Shown: positions 34,781 through 43,210, counted from the first letter of the stretch. The stretch: DNA of 64,000 nucleotides from Pseudomonas yamanorum (GCF_013386765.1 NZ_JACARE010000024.1:63294-127293); one strand, 5' to 3'. The notes: a model not told the origin generated them from the sequence alone. Made by a program: numbers and translations.

Positions 34781-36879
34781 CATTCCCACATTGCCGAAAC
34801 CGCAGGCGCTCTTGCCTGGATGACCTCTTGAACCAACGAGGCCCATACCATTCCCTGGGTTGTGCCTGCGGCATACGTTGCCCCCGCGACAATTCGGTTG
34901 TAGGCCGACCAATAAACGATTGAAAGTCCATCTGCGGTGCCGGGTCTCGCACACTCGATAATGTGCAAGTCGCCACTTTCGATCGCCCTGCGGTAGGACG
35001 TCGGAAAGTGCCGAGAAACAGCAGCCAGGCACGCCGCCAATATCTGCTCCTTGTCCTCCTGCGTCGAATCGGGCGGAACCTGCCCGCCGGAGACAAGAAT
35101 GCAGTCCCCATCCAGGCGGCAATTCATGACGCCGATTGGCAAATCGTATTGCAACTTGAGCCCGCGCATTCCAGCACCTTCATTACCCACAGCACGCAGT
35201 TTGAAAAACCAGCCAGTGATCGCGATGACTTCTGCTTCCTCTACCCCCATGGCGGTGATGACGAAGTGTTCTCTGCTCAGGTCAGCAATTTGCACCGGAC
35301 TCAGATATTGGGGCAGGAACTGCACACCGGAGCGCTGCAAAAGCCCCTCTATCTCATCCATGAGATGGACAAACTCCAGATCGTAGCCCGATACCTCAAT
35401 AGACCGGCCGATCCCAGGGATTCCATGTTTCTCCTGGAATTGCCGCTGGCTGATCTCTACAGGTTCACGTCCCGGCTTGCCACTCGGCCAAGGCCTGTTT
35501 TCGATATCGCATTGCTCGCGGATCGCGGCATCTACGCCAATGGCATCCTCCACATAGGCTCGTACAATCCGCGATCGCGCGAATCGTGCCAGCGACGGGT
35601 TGTCGGCCAGGAGCTTTTCAAACAACTCGATGCCCGCACGATTGCACTCAAATGCCAAATACCGGTTTCCGCACGTCAGGTAATCGTTTTGCAGCGGCTT
35701 TGCAGTGGTCTCCGTCGCTGACAAATGGCGCATGTTCACCTGCTTGTGACTGGCTCCATCTGCCTGCTGATTTCCCCCATAAACCATGACTTGATAATTC
35801 GCCAAGCGGAACATCACGGCCTGGAGCAGGCCGTTGATACCCCGGCCGATAATCGAGACGCGCGGCGCCCCGGCATGCGCCTGCTGAGAAGGGATGATCA
35901 ATGAGTGTGCAAGTTTGCGCCTGACAAGGCCGCGCAAGGCCACCAGGCTCAGTTGAACAGAGACCGCATAGTCAAGGTCTCCATTGCAGGCTTCGGTGGT
36001 TGCCGCCTGTGTAGTCAGTGTCGCCGGCTTGCGCCATGTGGAAACACCACAGCCGAGCGCTTGTGTACGCAGCCGAAACGCATCCAGTGTCCCGGGCCCG
36101 TAGTCCAATACAAGCTGAATGCCTTCAGCTGTTGCCAGGGCCTGCAAAGCATCGTCGCTGAAGACATCGGGCTTGGCGACACAGACCAGGCGAGCGTGTC
36201 TGTGCATATGCTGAATGAGGGCCTGATCAATGCGATGAACAGATTCAACATTCAGGGATAAGCAGAGGGCGACCGCCTTGGCCCCGTCCAGCGCCTCGAA
36301 CCAGTCTTCGACAAATGACACCCTGCAATCGGAAAAGGCTTTCTCGACAGTGTCGGGAATCCGACCGCGTCGACACAACACCTTGATCCGAACCCCCGGG
36401 TCCAGTTCAAGCAATAACTTGACGAGTTCTTTTCCTACATTGCCGTATCCCAGTACACAGACATCACGAGGCAGGGAGCCATCGGCGAGTGTCAACCAGT
36501 GCGCAATATAAGCAGCAACATGCGGCGCATTAACTCCGGGCGTATGGATCACCCGAATGTTGTTGGATACGCACAAATCCAATCGCACCTTATCCAGGCT
36601 CGTACCTCTGCGAACTAAGTAAAGGTCTCCAAACGGGTGAGATATACGCCATTGCTCTATGACGTTTGCATCGATAGTTTGGTCTGCGACAATGATCGTT
36701 GTTGGACGCAAGAGTCCGATCTGTATGAGCAGAGCTTGCTTGGTTAATGATGGAGGGAAAAACACTACGTTACTGGGTGCATCGGCCTTCCAGCACCTCG
36801 ACACAGGTGCGATATGCAAGATATTTCCGGTTGTGGCGATCAGTGACGCGGCGACTGGCGGGACGGAAGAAAGCATCAT
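34780..36879 (-). CDS. Two-domain fusion: D-2-hydroxyacid-dehydrogenase-like plus FAD oxidoreductase-like
   Basis: This is a 699-residue protein with two nucleotide-binding folds. Residues about 40-320 resemble D-isomer 2-hydroxyacid dehydrogenases (IRVIHTPGVNAPHVAAYIAH, then the NAD site CVLGYGNVGKELVKLL at 141-156). The catalytic Arg-Glu-His set seems missing: the usual VARGG is VAKPD, the usual LDVFE is LDYGP, and the TPH segment is TTQ. Residues about 338-690 resemble DAO-type FAD proteins (VSIIGRGINGLLQAV at 341-355, and ARPGTADGLSIV near the end). It starts at 36879 with GGAG upstream. Codon use looks less GC-rich than neighbours, suggesting acquisition. The function is unknown; a substrate-channelling or opine-type role is only conjecture. 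Confidence 0.75.
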   Translation of the reverse strand: MMLSSVPPVAASLIATTGNILHIAPVSRCWKADAPSNVVFFPPSLTKQALLIQIGLLRPTTIIVADQTIDANVIEQWRISHPFGDLYLVRRGTSLDKVRLDLCVSNNIRVIHTPGVNAPHVAAYIAHWLTLADGSLPRDVCVLGYGNVGKELVKLLLELDPGVRIKVLCRRGRIPDTVEKAFSDCRVSFVEDWFEALDGAKAVALCLSLNVESVHRIDQALIQHMHRHARLVCVAKPDVFSDDALQALATAEGIQLVLDYGPGTLDAFRLRTQALGCGVSTWRKPATLTTQAATTEACNGDLDYAVSVQLSLVALRGLVRRKLAHSLIIPSQQAHAGAPRVSIIGRGINGLLQAVMFRLANYQVMVYGGNQQADGASHKQVNMRHLSATETTAKPLQNDYLTCGNRYLAFECNRAGIELFEKLLADNPSLARFARSRIVRAYVEDAIGVDAAIREQCDIENRPWPSGKPGREPVEISQRQFQEKHGIPGIGRSIEVSGYDLEFVHLMDEIEGLLQRSGVQFLPQYLSPVQIADLSREHFVITAMGVEEAEVIAITGWFFKLRAVGNEGAGMRGLKLQYDLPIGVMNCRLDGDCILVSGGQVPPDSTQEDKEQILAACLAAVSRHFPTSYRRAIESGDLHIIECARPGTADGLSIVYWSAYNRIVAGATYAAGTTQGMVWASLVQEVIQARAPAVSAMWE

Positions 36880-37165
36880 GGCTTTATCTCCAACAACTCT
36901 GACTTGCTCAAGGGGAGTTCAATAAAGTTGGGATGTTTGAAAACGCAAACGATACAAATCTTTTCCTAACGGAACTCAACCTACGCTTATCTTCAGAATT
37001 GAATAAGCCAGACACTTCTGACAAACAGGTAGTCCACTTCCGACACTTGAACGCCAAAGCCTGACTGGAGTGCACAGAATCGGACTACTTAGGTATTACC
37101 GTGAAACTATCAAATGGCTTGTTCGAAAAACTTCCTGACCGCAGCCTGTTTTTTGCAAGTGTACA

Positions 37166-37262
37166 AAACAAATGTGGGAGCGGGCCTGCTCGCGAATACG
37201 GTGCGTCAGTCAGTGTAAAGGTCACTGATACACAGTATTCGCGAGCAAGCCCGCTCCCACAT
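37166..37262. repeat. BIME, GTGGGAGCGGGC type
   Basis: atgtgggagcgggcctgctc and gagcaagcccgctcccacat face each other, and each is extended by a perfectly pairing cgcgaatac/gtattcgcg arm. The whole can fold as one long hairpin with a central spacer. Confidence 0.92.
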
Positions 37263-37284
37263 AAAATTTATGCCGCTTCAGAAC

Positions 37285-37310
37285 GCGCCCAAACACAGGG
37301 GTTTGAGCGC
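37285..37310. terminator. Hairpin after the 40-residue gene
   Basis: GCGCCCAAAC pairs with GTTTGAGCGC across a six-base loop (one G-U pair in the minus-strand RNA). Four T residues follow on the plus strand only, so its role for the minus-strand small gene is uncertain. Confidence 0.4.
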
Positions 37311-37320
37311 TTTTCAGGAC

Positions 37321-37443
37321 TTACCTGCGACGCGGGCGACGCTGCTCGTCATCGGTGCGAATTGGCACCGGTTGCAGCGGTGGCTCGATCAAGCCGAGTG
37401 CGACGCCGAGGTCGTGCAGCCAGTTTTGCAGTTTCTCTTTCAT
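37321..37443 (-). CDS. Small conserved basic protein, 40 residues (PA1414-locus type)
   Basis: The protein starts MKEKLQNWLHDLGVALGLIE, a likely amphipathic helix, followed by PPLQPVP and a basic tail, EQRRPRRR. I chose the ATG at 37443 because AAGGGGG lies 4-10 nt upstream. A longer frame to 37539 reads through sequence that looks like RNA leader. It sits between the gbu locus and a LysR gene. In P. aeruginosa the small gene PA1414 sits between PA1418-PA1422 (gbu) and the LysR gene PA1413, and its 5' region is the source of the low-oxygen small RNA SicX, as I recall. Homology is a hypothesis from position and size. Confidence 0.6.
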   Translation of the reverse strand: MKEKLQNWLHDLGVALGLIEPPLQPVPIRTDDEQRRPRRR

Positions 37444-37519
37444 GGTGCCCCCTTGGGGTAATGCCGAGCGGCTGGAATTCTGTGGCCGCTTCCTACAGAT
37501 AGTAGTCTTAAGTCCTACG

Positions 37520-37590
37520 GATTGCTTGAACGAAACCACAACGAACTATTACTGAATTGATCAAAATCCTGACGGATCGTTCAAGCAATC
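37520..37590. repeat. 14-bp perfect inverted repeat spanning the LysR stop
   Basis: GATTGCTTGAACGA at 37520-37533 and its exact complement at 37577-37590 are separated by 43 nt. The right arm contains the last codons and stop of the LysR gene. Inside the loop is the palindrome TTGATCAA (37557-37564). The folded structure could form the 3' end of the LysR mRNA or the start of a leader RNA for the small gene. Confidence 0.6.
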
Positions 37591-38474
37591 GCTCTGGTTT
37601 CAGTGTCTGGTAGCACCTTGCCCTCTTGTTGCAGGTCAATCCATGCATTGAGGTTAGCGCCGAGCATGCCCTTGCGCCACATCAACCAGGTGGTGGCGCT
37701 GGCAAACGGCTCCGCCAGCGGATGAATGGACACGCTGTCCTTGCCCGGCAGGCTGTCGAGCATCGATTCAGACATCAATGCCACCCCGGAACCGGCGATC
37801 ACACAGGCGAGCATGCCCTGATAGGACTCGATCTCGATGGCCCGGCCCATGGCCACGCGGTCGTGGGAAAACCAGGCTTCCAACCGTGCCCGGTAGGAAC
37901 AGCTGCGTCGGAAAGTGAACACCGAGCGGCCGGCAACATCCTGCGGCCCACGCACGGGTGGGTGATCCGCCTCGCAGATCAGCAACAGGCGCTCTTCACA
38001 CAGCGGCACGCCGTCAAGGGTGGCCAGCGTCAACGGCCCGTCCACCAACGCGGCGTCCAGGCGCCCGGTGATCAAGCCTTCCAGCAGCTCACCGCTGGGA
38101 GCCGACTGCACCTGCAGATTCACCATCGGATACGCCTTGTGGTAGCGCGCCAGCAGCTTGGGCAGATGAATCGCCGCTGTGCTGTACATGCTGCCGAGCA
38201 CAAAGTCGCCGGCCGGTTGCCCGCCCTGCACCGCGCCATGGGCTTCGTCATGCAGGGCCAGCAGGCGTGCGCTGTAGTCCAGCAACACTTTGCCTGCGGG
38301 AGAAAGCTGCAAACGCTGGCGCTCACGTACGAACAGTTCGACACCCAGCTGTTCTTCCATCTGTTTAAGCCGGGTCGACAAGTTGGACGGCACCCGGTGC
38401 AAACGCTCGGCGGCGCGGGTGATGGAACCTTCCTCGGCCACGGCCTGGAAAATACGCAATTGACTGAACTCCAT
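37581..38474 (-). CDS. LysR-family transcriptional regulator
   Basis: This is a 297-residue LysR-type regulator with an N-terminal helix-turn-helix (FSQLRIFQAVAEEGSITRAAERLHRVPSNLST, residues 3-34) and a periplasmic-binding-protein-like effector domain. I chose the ATG at 38474, with GGAG 7 nt before it. The first ATG in the frame, at 38480, is too close to that site. It is divergent from an MFS gene, which it probably controls. It corresponds in position to PA1413 of P. aeruginosa. The ligand is unknown. Confidence 0.93.
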   Translation of the reverse strand: MEFSQLRIFQAVAEEGSITRAAERLHRVPSNLSTRLKQMEEQLGVELFVRERQRLQLSPAGKVLLDYSARLLALHDEAHGAVQGGQPAGDFVLGSMYSTAAIHLPKLLARYHKAYPMVNLQVQSAPSGELLEGLITGRLDAALVDGPLTLATLDGVPLCEERLLLICEADHPPVRGPQDVAGRSVFTFRRSCSYRARLEAWFSHDRVAMGRAIEIESYQGMLACVIAGSGVALMSESMLDSLPGKDSVSIHPLAEPFASATTWLMWRKGMLGANLNAWIDLQQEGKVLPDTETRAIA

Positions 38475-38578
38475 CACCATTCTCCAAAACTGAACAAGTT
38501 ACTCACTATTATTCATTTTTACAGAAAGTCAATTCACTTTAGCCTGAGGGTCACTTGCTGCTCCCAGGAAAAACCACC

Positions 38579-39787
38579 ATGTCACCGCTGATCCGCTTAC
38601 TCGCCAGTTTTATCGCCTTGATGATGGCCATGGGCATTGGCCGCTTCGCACTGACCCCGCAAATGCCGCATCTGCTCAGCGAGGGCCAGATCGACCTGAC
38701 CGGCGCCGGCCTGATCGCGGCAGCCAACTACCTGGGCTACTTCGTCGGCGCGGTGGATTCGATATTCGCCCGCAGCCATCACCATGTACGCGGGCGTTTG
38801 TATGGCGGGCTGTGGTTATGCGTGCTGTTGACCCTGGCGTCGTACTGGGCCCACGGGTTTTGGCCGCATCTGCTGCTGCGCTTTGGGACCGGTGTGGCGA
38901 GCGCATGGGCGCTGGTGATGATCACCAGCCTGAGCCAGCCGCTGGCCATTGCGGCCGGGCGCCCACGCCTGGGTGCGCTGGTATTTGCCGGGCCGGGGCT
39001 GGGGATTCTGTTGACCGGGTTGCTGGCCCTGGGCTCCAACCTGCTGGGGCAAGACTCTGCAACCTTGTGGCTGGTGTATGGCGTGGTCGCGCTGGTGATG
39101 CTGCTGGCCATCCTGCCCTTCCTGCCCAAGCCTTCCGCCGCCAGCTCACCCGTTGCCAGCCACACCGCCGTGGCCTGCAACGGCAGCATCACGCACCTGT
39201 GCTGGATCTACGTGCTGTACGGCCTGGGCTACATCATCCCGGCGACCTTCCTGTCACAGATGGCCAGCGCGCAATTCAAGGGTGCATGGCAGGCGGACTT
39301 GTTCTGGCCCTGCTTTGGCCTGGCCGCCGCGATTGGCGTGGTCGCCGCCAGCCTGCGCCGCAAGGACCCGGACACCACCCGCCGCTGGCTGATGACCACC
39401 CTTTGGCTGCAAGCGGCCGGGGTGTTTGCCTGCCTGTTGGGCAACGGTTGGGGGCTGGCGCTGGGGGTGTTGCTGTGCGGCGGGCCATTCCTGGCGTGCA
39501 TGCAACTGGTGATGGCGCGCTTGCGTGAGGTCGCCCCCCACGGCTACCAGCGCAGCACCGGGTTGCTGACCGCCAGCTTTGCGATCGGCCAATTGAGCGG
39601 ACCGTTGCTGGCATCGGTCAGCAGCCACCTCAGTGGTGGCCTGCAACCGGCGCTGGTGGTCGCTGGCGCCGGTTTGTTGGTGGCGGGATCGGTGCTGGTC
39701 AACCGGCAACCATCGGCACAGCTGCGCGAACCTGTTCACGCCGCGCCAACACCAGGAAAAACAGCCCACCCAGGAAGCAGCCGGTAA
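38579..39787 (+). CDS. MFS transporter of the YbfB/YjiJ type
   Basis: This is a 402-residue major-facilitator protein with about 12 membrane segments. It begins PLIRLLASFIALMMAMGIGRFALTPQMP, the hallmark of the YbfB/YjiJ (MFS_4) group with its GxGRFxxxPxLP motif. The start is the ATG at 38579 with AGGAA upstream; the TTG frame from 38555 is less likely. The divergent LysR gene 104 bp away is the probable regulator. The gene's last 89 nt overlap the 3' end of the convergent NCS1 gene. The C-terminal tail after VLVNRQPS is polar and is encoded opposite that gene. The substrate is unknown. Confidence 0.9.
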   Translation: MSPLIRLLASFIALMMAMGIGRFALTPQMPHLLSEGQIDLTGAGLIAAANYLGYFVGAVDSIFARSHHHVRGRLYGGLWLCVLLTLASYWAHGFWPHLLLRFGTGVASAWALVMITSLSQPLAIAAGRPRLGALVFAGPGLGILLTGLLALGSNLLGQDSATLWLVYGVVALVMLLAILPFLPKPSAASSPVASHTAVACNGSITHLCWIYVLYGLGYIIPATFLSQMASAQFKGAWQADLFWPCFGLAAAIGVVAASLRRKDPDTTRRWLMTTLWLQAAGVFACLLGNGWGLALGVLLCGGPFLACMQLVMARLREVAPHGYQRSTGLLTASFAIGQLSGPLLASVSSHLSGGLQPALVVAGAGLLVAGSVLVNRQPSAQLREPVHAAPTPGKTAHPGSSR

Positions 39788-41141
39788 ACCAGGCGAAGTT
39801 GGCCATGCCCTGCAACGCCGGGGTGAAAGTGATCGCGACGCCCACCAGCGTCGCGGGCACCAGCGCCTTGACCGCCGTCCAGTTCACGCCGCCGTCAAAG
39901 TAGTAGCGCCCGTTCGGGCTGTCATCGAACAGCGCGTCGACGTCGATCTTCTGCTTCTTCACCAAGTAGTAATCCACCAGCAGAATCCCGAACAACGGCC
40001 CGATAAACGCTGCGAGGATGTCGAGGGTGTAGTGGATCATCAACGGGTTGTTGAACAGGTTCCACGGGGTGATGAAGATCGAGGCCACCGCCGCAATCAT
40101 CCCGCCGGCGCGCCAGCTGATCTTGCTCGGGGCCACGTTGGCGAAATCAAAGGCCGGTGAGACAAAGTTGGCGACGATATTGATGCCGATGGTCGCGGTG
40201 ACAAAGGCGAACGCCCCCAGCAGCACGGCCATGTCGTTGTCTATGCGCGAGACGGTGGCGATCGGGTCGTGGAGCATTTCGCCGAACACCGGCAAGGTGC
40301 CCGAGACAATCACCACGGTGACCAGAGAGAACGCCAGGAAATTAACCGGCAAGCCCCAGAAATTTCCGCGACGTACGTCCTTCATCGTGCGGCAATAGCG
40401 ACTGAAATCACCGAAGTTCAAAGTCGGGCCGGAGAAGTACGACACCACCAATGCGGTCGCCACGATGATTTGGCCAAAGGCCTGCCAGCCCGACAAGGAT
40501 TTTTCCGCCAGGGTGAAGCTGATATTGGCCCAGCCTGCCTTCCAGACGATCCAGCCGGCCAGGGCAAACATCACTGCGTAGACGATCGGACCCGCCCAAT
40601 CAATGAAGCGGCGGATAGATTCCATGCCGGTCCAGAACACCAGTGCCTGGAGCGTCCACAGGCTGAGGAAACCGAACCAGCCCAGATACGACAGGCCGGC
40701 GAAATGTGGCTCTGCGTATACCGCCATCTGTGGGAAAAACCGCAGCACCACGATGATCAGTGCGCTGGACGCCAGGTAAGTCTGAATCCCGTACCAGGCC
40801 ACTGCGATCAAGCCGCGAATCACCGCGGGAATATTCGCCCCGAACACACCAAAGGCCAACCGACAGATCACCGGGTATGGCACCGCGGCCTGCTGGCTCG
40901 GCTTGGCCACCAGGTTGGCGATCAATTGCACAATGCAAATCCCGGCAAGCAAGGCGATCAGCACCTGCCAACTGGCCAGCCCCAGGGCAAACAGGCTGGC
41001 GGCAAACACGTAGCCGCCAACGCTGTGCACGTCGCTCATCCAGAAAGCGAAGATGTTGTACCAGTTCCATTTTTGCGGCAGCGGCCCCAGGTCCTGGTTG
41101 TACAGGCGCGGGCTGTAGCCTTTGGGCAATTGTTCGGTCAT
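39699..41141 (-). CDS. NCS1-family nucleobase:cation symporter
   Basis: This is a 480-residue transporter with about 12 hydrophobic segments. It begins LPKGYSPRLYNQDLGPLPQKW, then NIFAFWMSDVHSVGGYVFAAS. Typical NCS1 pieces are AVAWYGIQTYLASSAL near residue 120 and FGDFSRYCRTMKDVRRGNFW near residue 245. I chose the ATG at 41141 (MTEQLPKGY) with GAGGAG upstream; 95 further in-frame codons upstream look non-coding. Family substrates include uracil, allantoin and hydantoins; none can be chosen here. The 3' end overlaps the MFS gene by 89 nt in antisense. Confidence 0.92.
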   Translation of the reverse strand: MTEQLPKGYSPRLYNQDLGPLPQKWNWYNIFAFWMSDVHSVGGYVFAASLFALGLASWQVLIALLAGICIVQLIANLVAKPSQQAAVPYPVICRLAFGVFGANIPAVIRGLIAVAWYGIQTYLASSALIIVVLRFFPQMAVYAEPHFAGLSYLGWFGFLSLWTLQALVFWTGMESIRRFIDWAGPIVYAVMFALAGWIVWKAGWANISFTLAEKSLSGWQAFGQIIVATALVVSYFSGPTLNFGDFSRYCRTMKDVRRGNFWGLPVNFLAFSLVTVVIVSGTLPVFGEMLHDPIATVSRIDNDMAVLLGAFAFVTATIGINIVANFVSPAFDFANVAPSKISWRAGGMIAAVASIFITPWNLFNNPLMIHYTLDILAAFIGPLFGILLVDYYLVKKQKIDVDALFDDSPNGRYYFDGGVNWTAVKALVPATLVGVAITFTPALQGMANFAWFTGCFLGGLFFLVLARREQVRAAVPMVAG

Positions 41142-41352
41142 CGCAGGGCTCCTCGTAAATACCGGCCTGCCACCCGCGACGGGAGTGCGTACGGGAGGCG
41201 GCATGGTTTGTATACGAGTTGATGAGCAGAATGCGTGCCAATGGCGCGAAACCCGGCACAATCCCGCGCCAGGCCTGGATCTACAGGAGGCGTAAAGATG
41301 ATTAAACGGTGCGGCTTCGCTCAGGGATGGTGCAGACCAATCCTGTACACAA

Positions 41353-41760
41353 TCAATTGTGCACCTTGCGTGCACATTGATAGCCGAAGGTGCAGCAAAC
41401 TGCACTGAGGAAGGTGCCCCAGGCAATGTCCATGACGGCCAACCCGGCGGACCAGCCCTGCAAGGTCGCCCAATTGCTCAGGTCATACGTGCCGTAGGCC
41501 ACCAGGCCCAGCAACGCGCCAAGCCGCGCGGCGCGTTGCCAGCCGCCGCTCGTCAAAGCGGGCAGGACGACAAACACCACACAACCGAATACATAAAGAA
41601 GATAGAACGCCACGGCCGGGAACAGGCGCGGTTGATCGAGCATCAGCGGGCCAAGCAGGGCTTTGTAGGTCGGCCCCATGAACACGCCGAGCCAAAGGCC
41701 GTCGAGGATCAAAAAGGCGAGCAAGGTGCCGAGATAGGCGAAGAGGGTTTTTCTGGACAT
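41353..41760 (-). CDS. DUF2177 family membrane protein
   Basis: This is a 135-residue protein with four hydrophobic segments: TLFAYLGTLLAFLILDGLWLG at the N-terminus, FYLLYVFGCVVFVVLPAL, a third around LGALLGLVAYGTYDLSNWA, and a last around AVMDIAWGTFLSAVCC. The LDGLWLG, YDLSNWAT and DIAWGTFLS motifs are typical of DUF2177, whose function is unknown. The gene is monocistronic in appearance, with a BIME just upstream of its start and the NCS1 gene 211 bp downstream on the same strand. Confidence 0.9.
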   Translation of the reverse strand: MSRKTLFAYLGTLLAFLILDGLWLGVFMGPTYKALLGPLMLDQPRLFPAVAFYLLYVFGCVVFVVLPALTSGGWQRAARLGALLGLVAYGTYDLSNWATLQGWSAGLAVMDIAWGTFLSAVCCTFGYQCARKVHN

Positions 41761-41769
41761 TCACATGAT

Positions 41770-41857
41770 CCTGTAGGAGCTGGCTTGCCAGCGATGGCGT
41801 CAGAAGAATCGCCCAAGGCTCACGGGCCTTATCGCCGGCAAGCCGGCTCCTACAGAA
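41770..41857. repeat. BIME between DUF2177 gene and cvfB
   Basis: cctgtaggagctggcttgcc faces ggcaagccggctcctacag across a 50-nt spacer. The stem bases match those of the BIME at 61-161 but the spacer differs. Confidence 0.92.
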
Positions 41858-41870
41858 GAGCAAACCGCGA

Positions 41871-42707
41871 TCAGCTTAGTTCAATACGATCCGCGTGGAT
41901 CACAATGCTGCCTTGCTTGTAGAGGGCACCGATGGCCTTCTTGAAGTTGCCTTTGCTGACACCGAACAAACTGCTGATCACTGCCGGGTCGCTTTTATCG
42001 CTGACCGGCAAGGTGCCGTTGTTCTCGCGCAACTTGGCAAGGATCTTCGAGTTCAGGCTGGACGCCGCTTCCTCACCCACCGGTTGCAGACTCAGGCTGA
42101 TATTGCCGTCGGCACGGATTTCCTTGATGAAGCCTTTCTCTTCCTTGCCCGGGCGCAGGAACTTGAACACTTCGTTCTTGTGGATCAGGCCCCAGTGCTT
42201 GTTGTTGATAATGGCCTTGAAGCCCATGTCGGTGGCCTCGGCCACCAGCAAGTCAACTTCCTGGCCTACCTTGTAGGTGGCCGGGGTCTTGTCCAGGTAG
42301 CGGTCAAGGCGCGCGGTGGCGGTGATGCGCTTGGTGTGTTTGTCGAGGTAGACGTGCACCACGCAATATTCACCGGCGGTCAGCTGGCGCTTTTCTTCGG
42401 AGTAAGGCAGCAGCAGGTCCTTGGGCAATCCCCAATCGAGGAATACACCAATGCTGTTGACTTCAACTACTTTCAGACTGGCAAATTCACCCACCTGTAC
42501 TTTTGGTTTTTCGGTGGTGGCGATAAGTTTGTCATCGCTGTCCAGATAAATAAAAACGTTGAGCCAGTCTTCATCTTCACTGGGAATATCTTTGGGGATA
42601 TAACGATTGGGCAAGAGGATTTCGCCCTCTTGATCACCATCCAGGTACAAACCAAAGTTAGTGTGTTTAACCACTTGCAAGCTGTTGTAGCGCCCGACTA
42701 AAGCCAT
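41871..42707 (-). CDS. CvfB/YitL-type S1-like RNA-binding protein
   Basis: This is a 278-residue protein with repeated S1-type OB folds. The first (LVGRYNSLQVVKHTNFGLYLDGDQ) starts the protein, another begins VGEFASLKVVEVNSIGVFLDWGL, and a third VGQEVDLLVAEATDMGFKAII. A C-terminal winged-helix (DPAVISSLFGVSKGNFKKAIGALYKQG) follows. This is the CvfB architecture, known in Staphylococcus aureus as an RNA-binding regulator of virulence genes. I chose the ATG at 42707 because GAGGG lies 8 nt upstream. The one at 42722 has no such site. Confidence 0.92.
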   Translation of the reverse strand: MALVGRYNSLQVVKHTNFGLYLDGDQEGEILLPNRYIPKDIPSEDEDWLNVFIYLDSDDKLIATTEKPKVQVGEFASLKVVEVNSIGVFLDWGLPKDLLLPYSEEKRQLTAGEYCVVHVYLDKHTKRITATARLDRYLDKTPATYKVGQEVDLLVAEATDMGFKAIINNKHWGLIHKNEVFKFLRPGKEEKGFIKEIRADGNISLSLQPVGEEAASSLNSKILAKLRENNGTLPVSDKSDPAVISSLFGVSKGNFKKAIGALYKQGSIVIHADRIELS

Positions 42708-43030
42708 TTTCAATACCCTCATTGCGTGGGCGGCATTCTACCCGAGTTGACGGCGGCGGTCCCGCGTACCGGCGCACAGGCCTGAAAAATCATGGGTTTG
42801 CCGGCCACCAACCCGCTCGTCAGATCATCGGCCTGGATTCTGCCAGTGCACGCAGCCTTTTTTCCCCATGGGTTTCGAGTTAAAACAGCAAGTTAGGTGA
42901 CTATTTCAATCATTAATTGTGGGCAATTCATAAGCCCGCCATTATTTCAGGAGGATATTTGCCAAGCAATTGTCAAGCATTTCATGTACGATGCATGGCC
43001 AAGTTAATTTTCTACAGGTTAGTGGCCGCC
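42708..43030. other. Divergent intergenic region
   Basis: These 323 bp lie between cvfB and a 59-residue gene. The half nearer the small gene (42880-43030) is distinctly AT-rich (for example ttcaatcattaattgtgggc) and probably carries its promoter and a long leader. The plus-strand frame open from 42917 is not convincing as coding. No hairpin with a T-run is seen. Confidence 0.5.
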
Positions 43031-43210
43031 ATGCGCGTAAAAGCATCCAACAGCAAAGCAAAGCCAGCTCCCGCCGTTGAAACCAGCGAATCGATCAACA
43101 ACCAAATTGCTGCATTCCTCAAGCAGGGCGGCGAAATCCAGCAGATCGCCAAAGGCGTAAGCGGCCAGACTTTCGGCCCGTCCAAGCAGATCACCCTGGG
43201 TAAAAAGTAA
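43031..43210 (+). CDS. Small conserved protein, 59 residues, with a SutA-like motif
   Basis: The protein starts MRVKASNSKAKPAPAVETSE, a basic, probably disordered N-terminus. A predicted helix, INNQIAAFLKQGGEIQQIAKG, and a basic end, FGPSKQITLGKK, follow. The segment FLKQGGEIQQI resembles the FLSRGGKVQEI part of the Pseudomonas transcription regulator SutA, as I recall it. The ATG at 43031 is chosen because the upstream in-frame part is AT-rich and not protein-like. The Shine-Dalgarno is weak (CAGG). No neighbours share its strand closely. Function is unknown; nucleic-acid or RNA polymerase contact is conjecture. Confidence 0.65.
   Translation: MRVKASNSKAKPAPAVETSESINNQIAAFLKQGGEIQQIAKGVSGQTFGPSKQITLGKK

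Larger units (their letters stand above)
36880..37320. other. Gene-free region with promoter of the fusion gene and a BIME
   Basis: This is a 441-bp gap. From 36900 to 37100 it is AT-richer than the window and probably carries the promoter of the fusion gene. From 37166 to 37262 it is a REP pair. A 10-bp hairpin lies at 37285-37310. The open frame across it on the plus strand is mostly translated REP and I do not regard it as a gene. Confidence 0.6.

Noticed and set aside
37101..37502. 133-codon plus-strand frame
   Set aside because: Its middle is translated REP, and its end is antisense to the small MKEKL protein, which has a better ribosome-binding site.
37444..37580. Full Anr box (TTGAT-N4-ATCAA) before the 40-residue gene
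   Set aside because: Only TTGATCAA is present. The second half-site does not match, so an Anr site is not annotated.
41142..41426. 95-codon N-terminal extension of the NCS1 gene at 39699
   Set aside because: The ATG at 41141 has GAGGAG and a family-like start. The extension is non-homologous and overlaps the 3' end of the DUF2177 gene.
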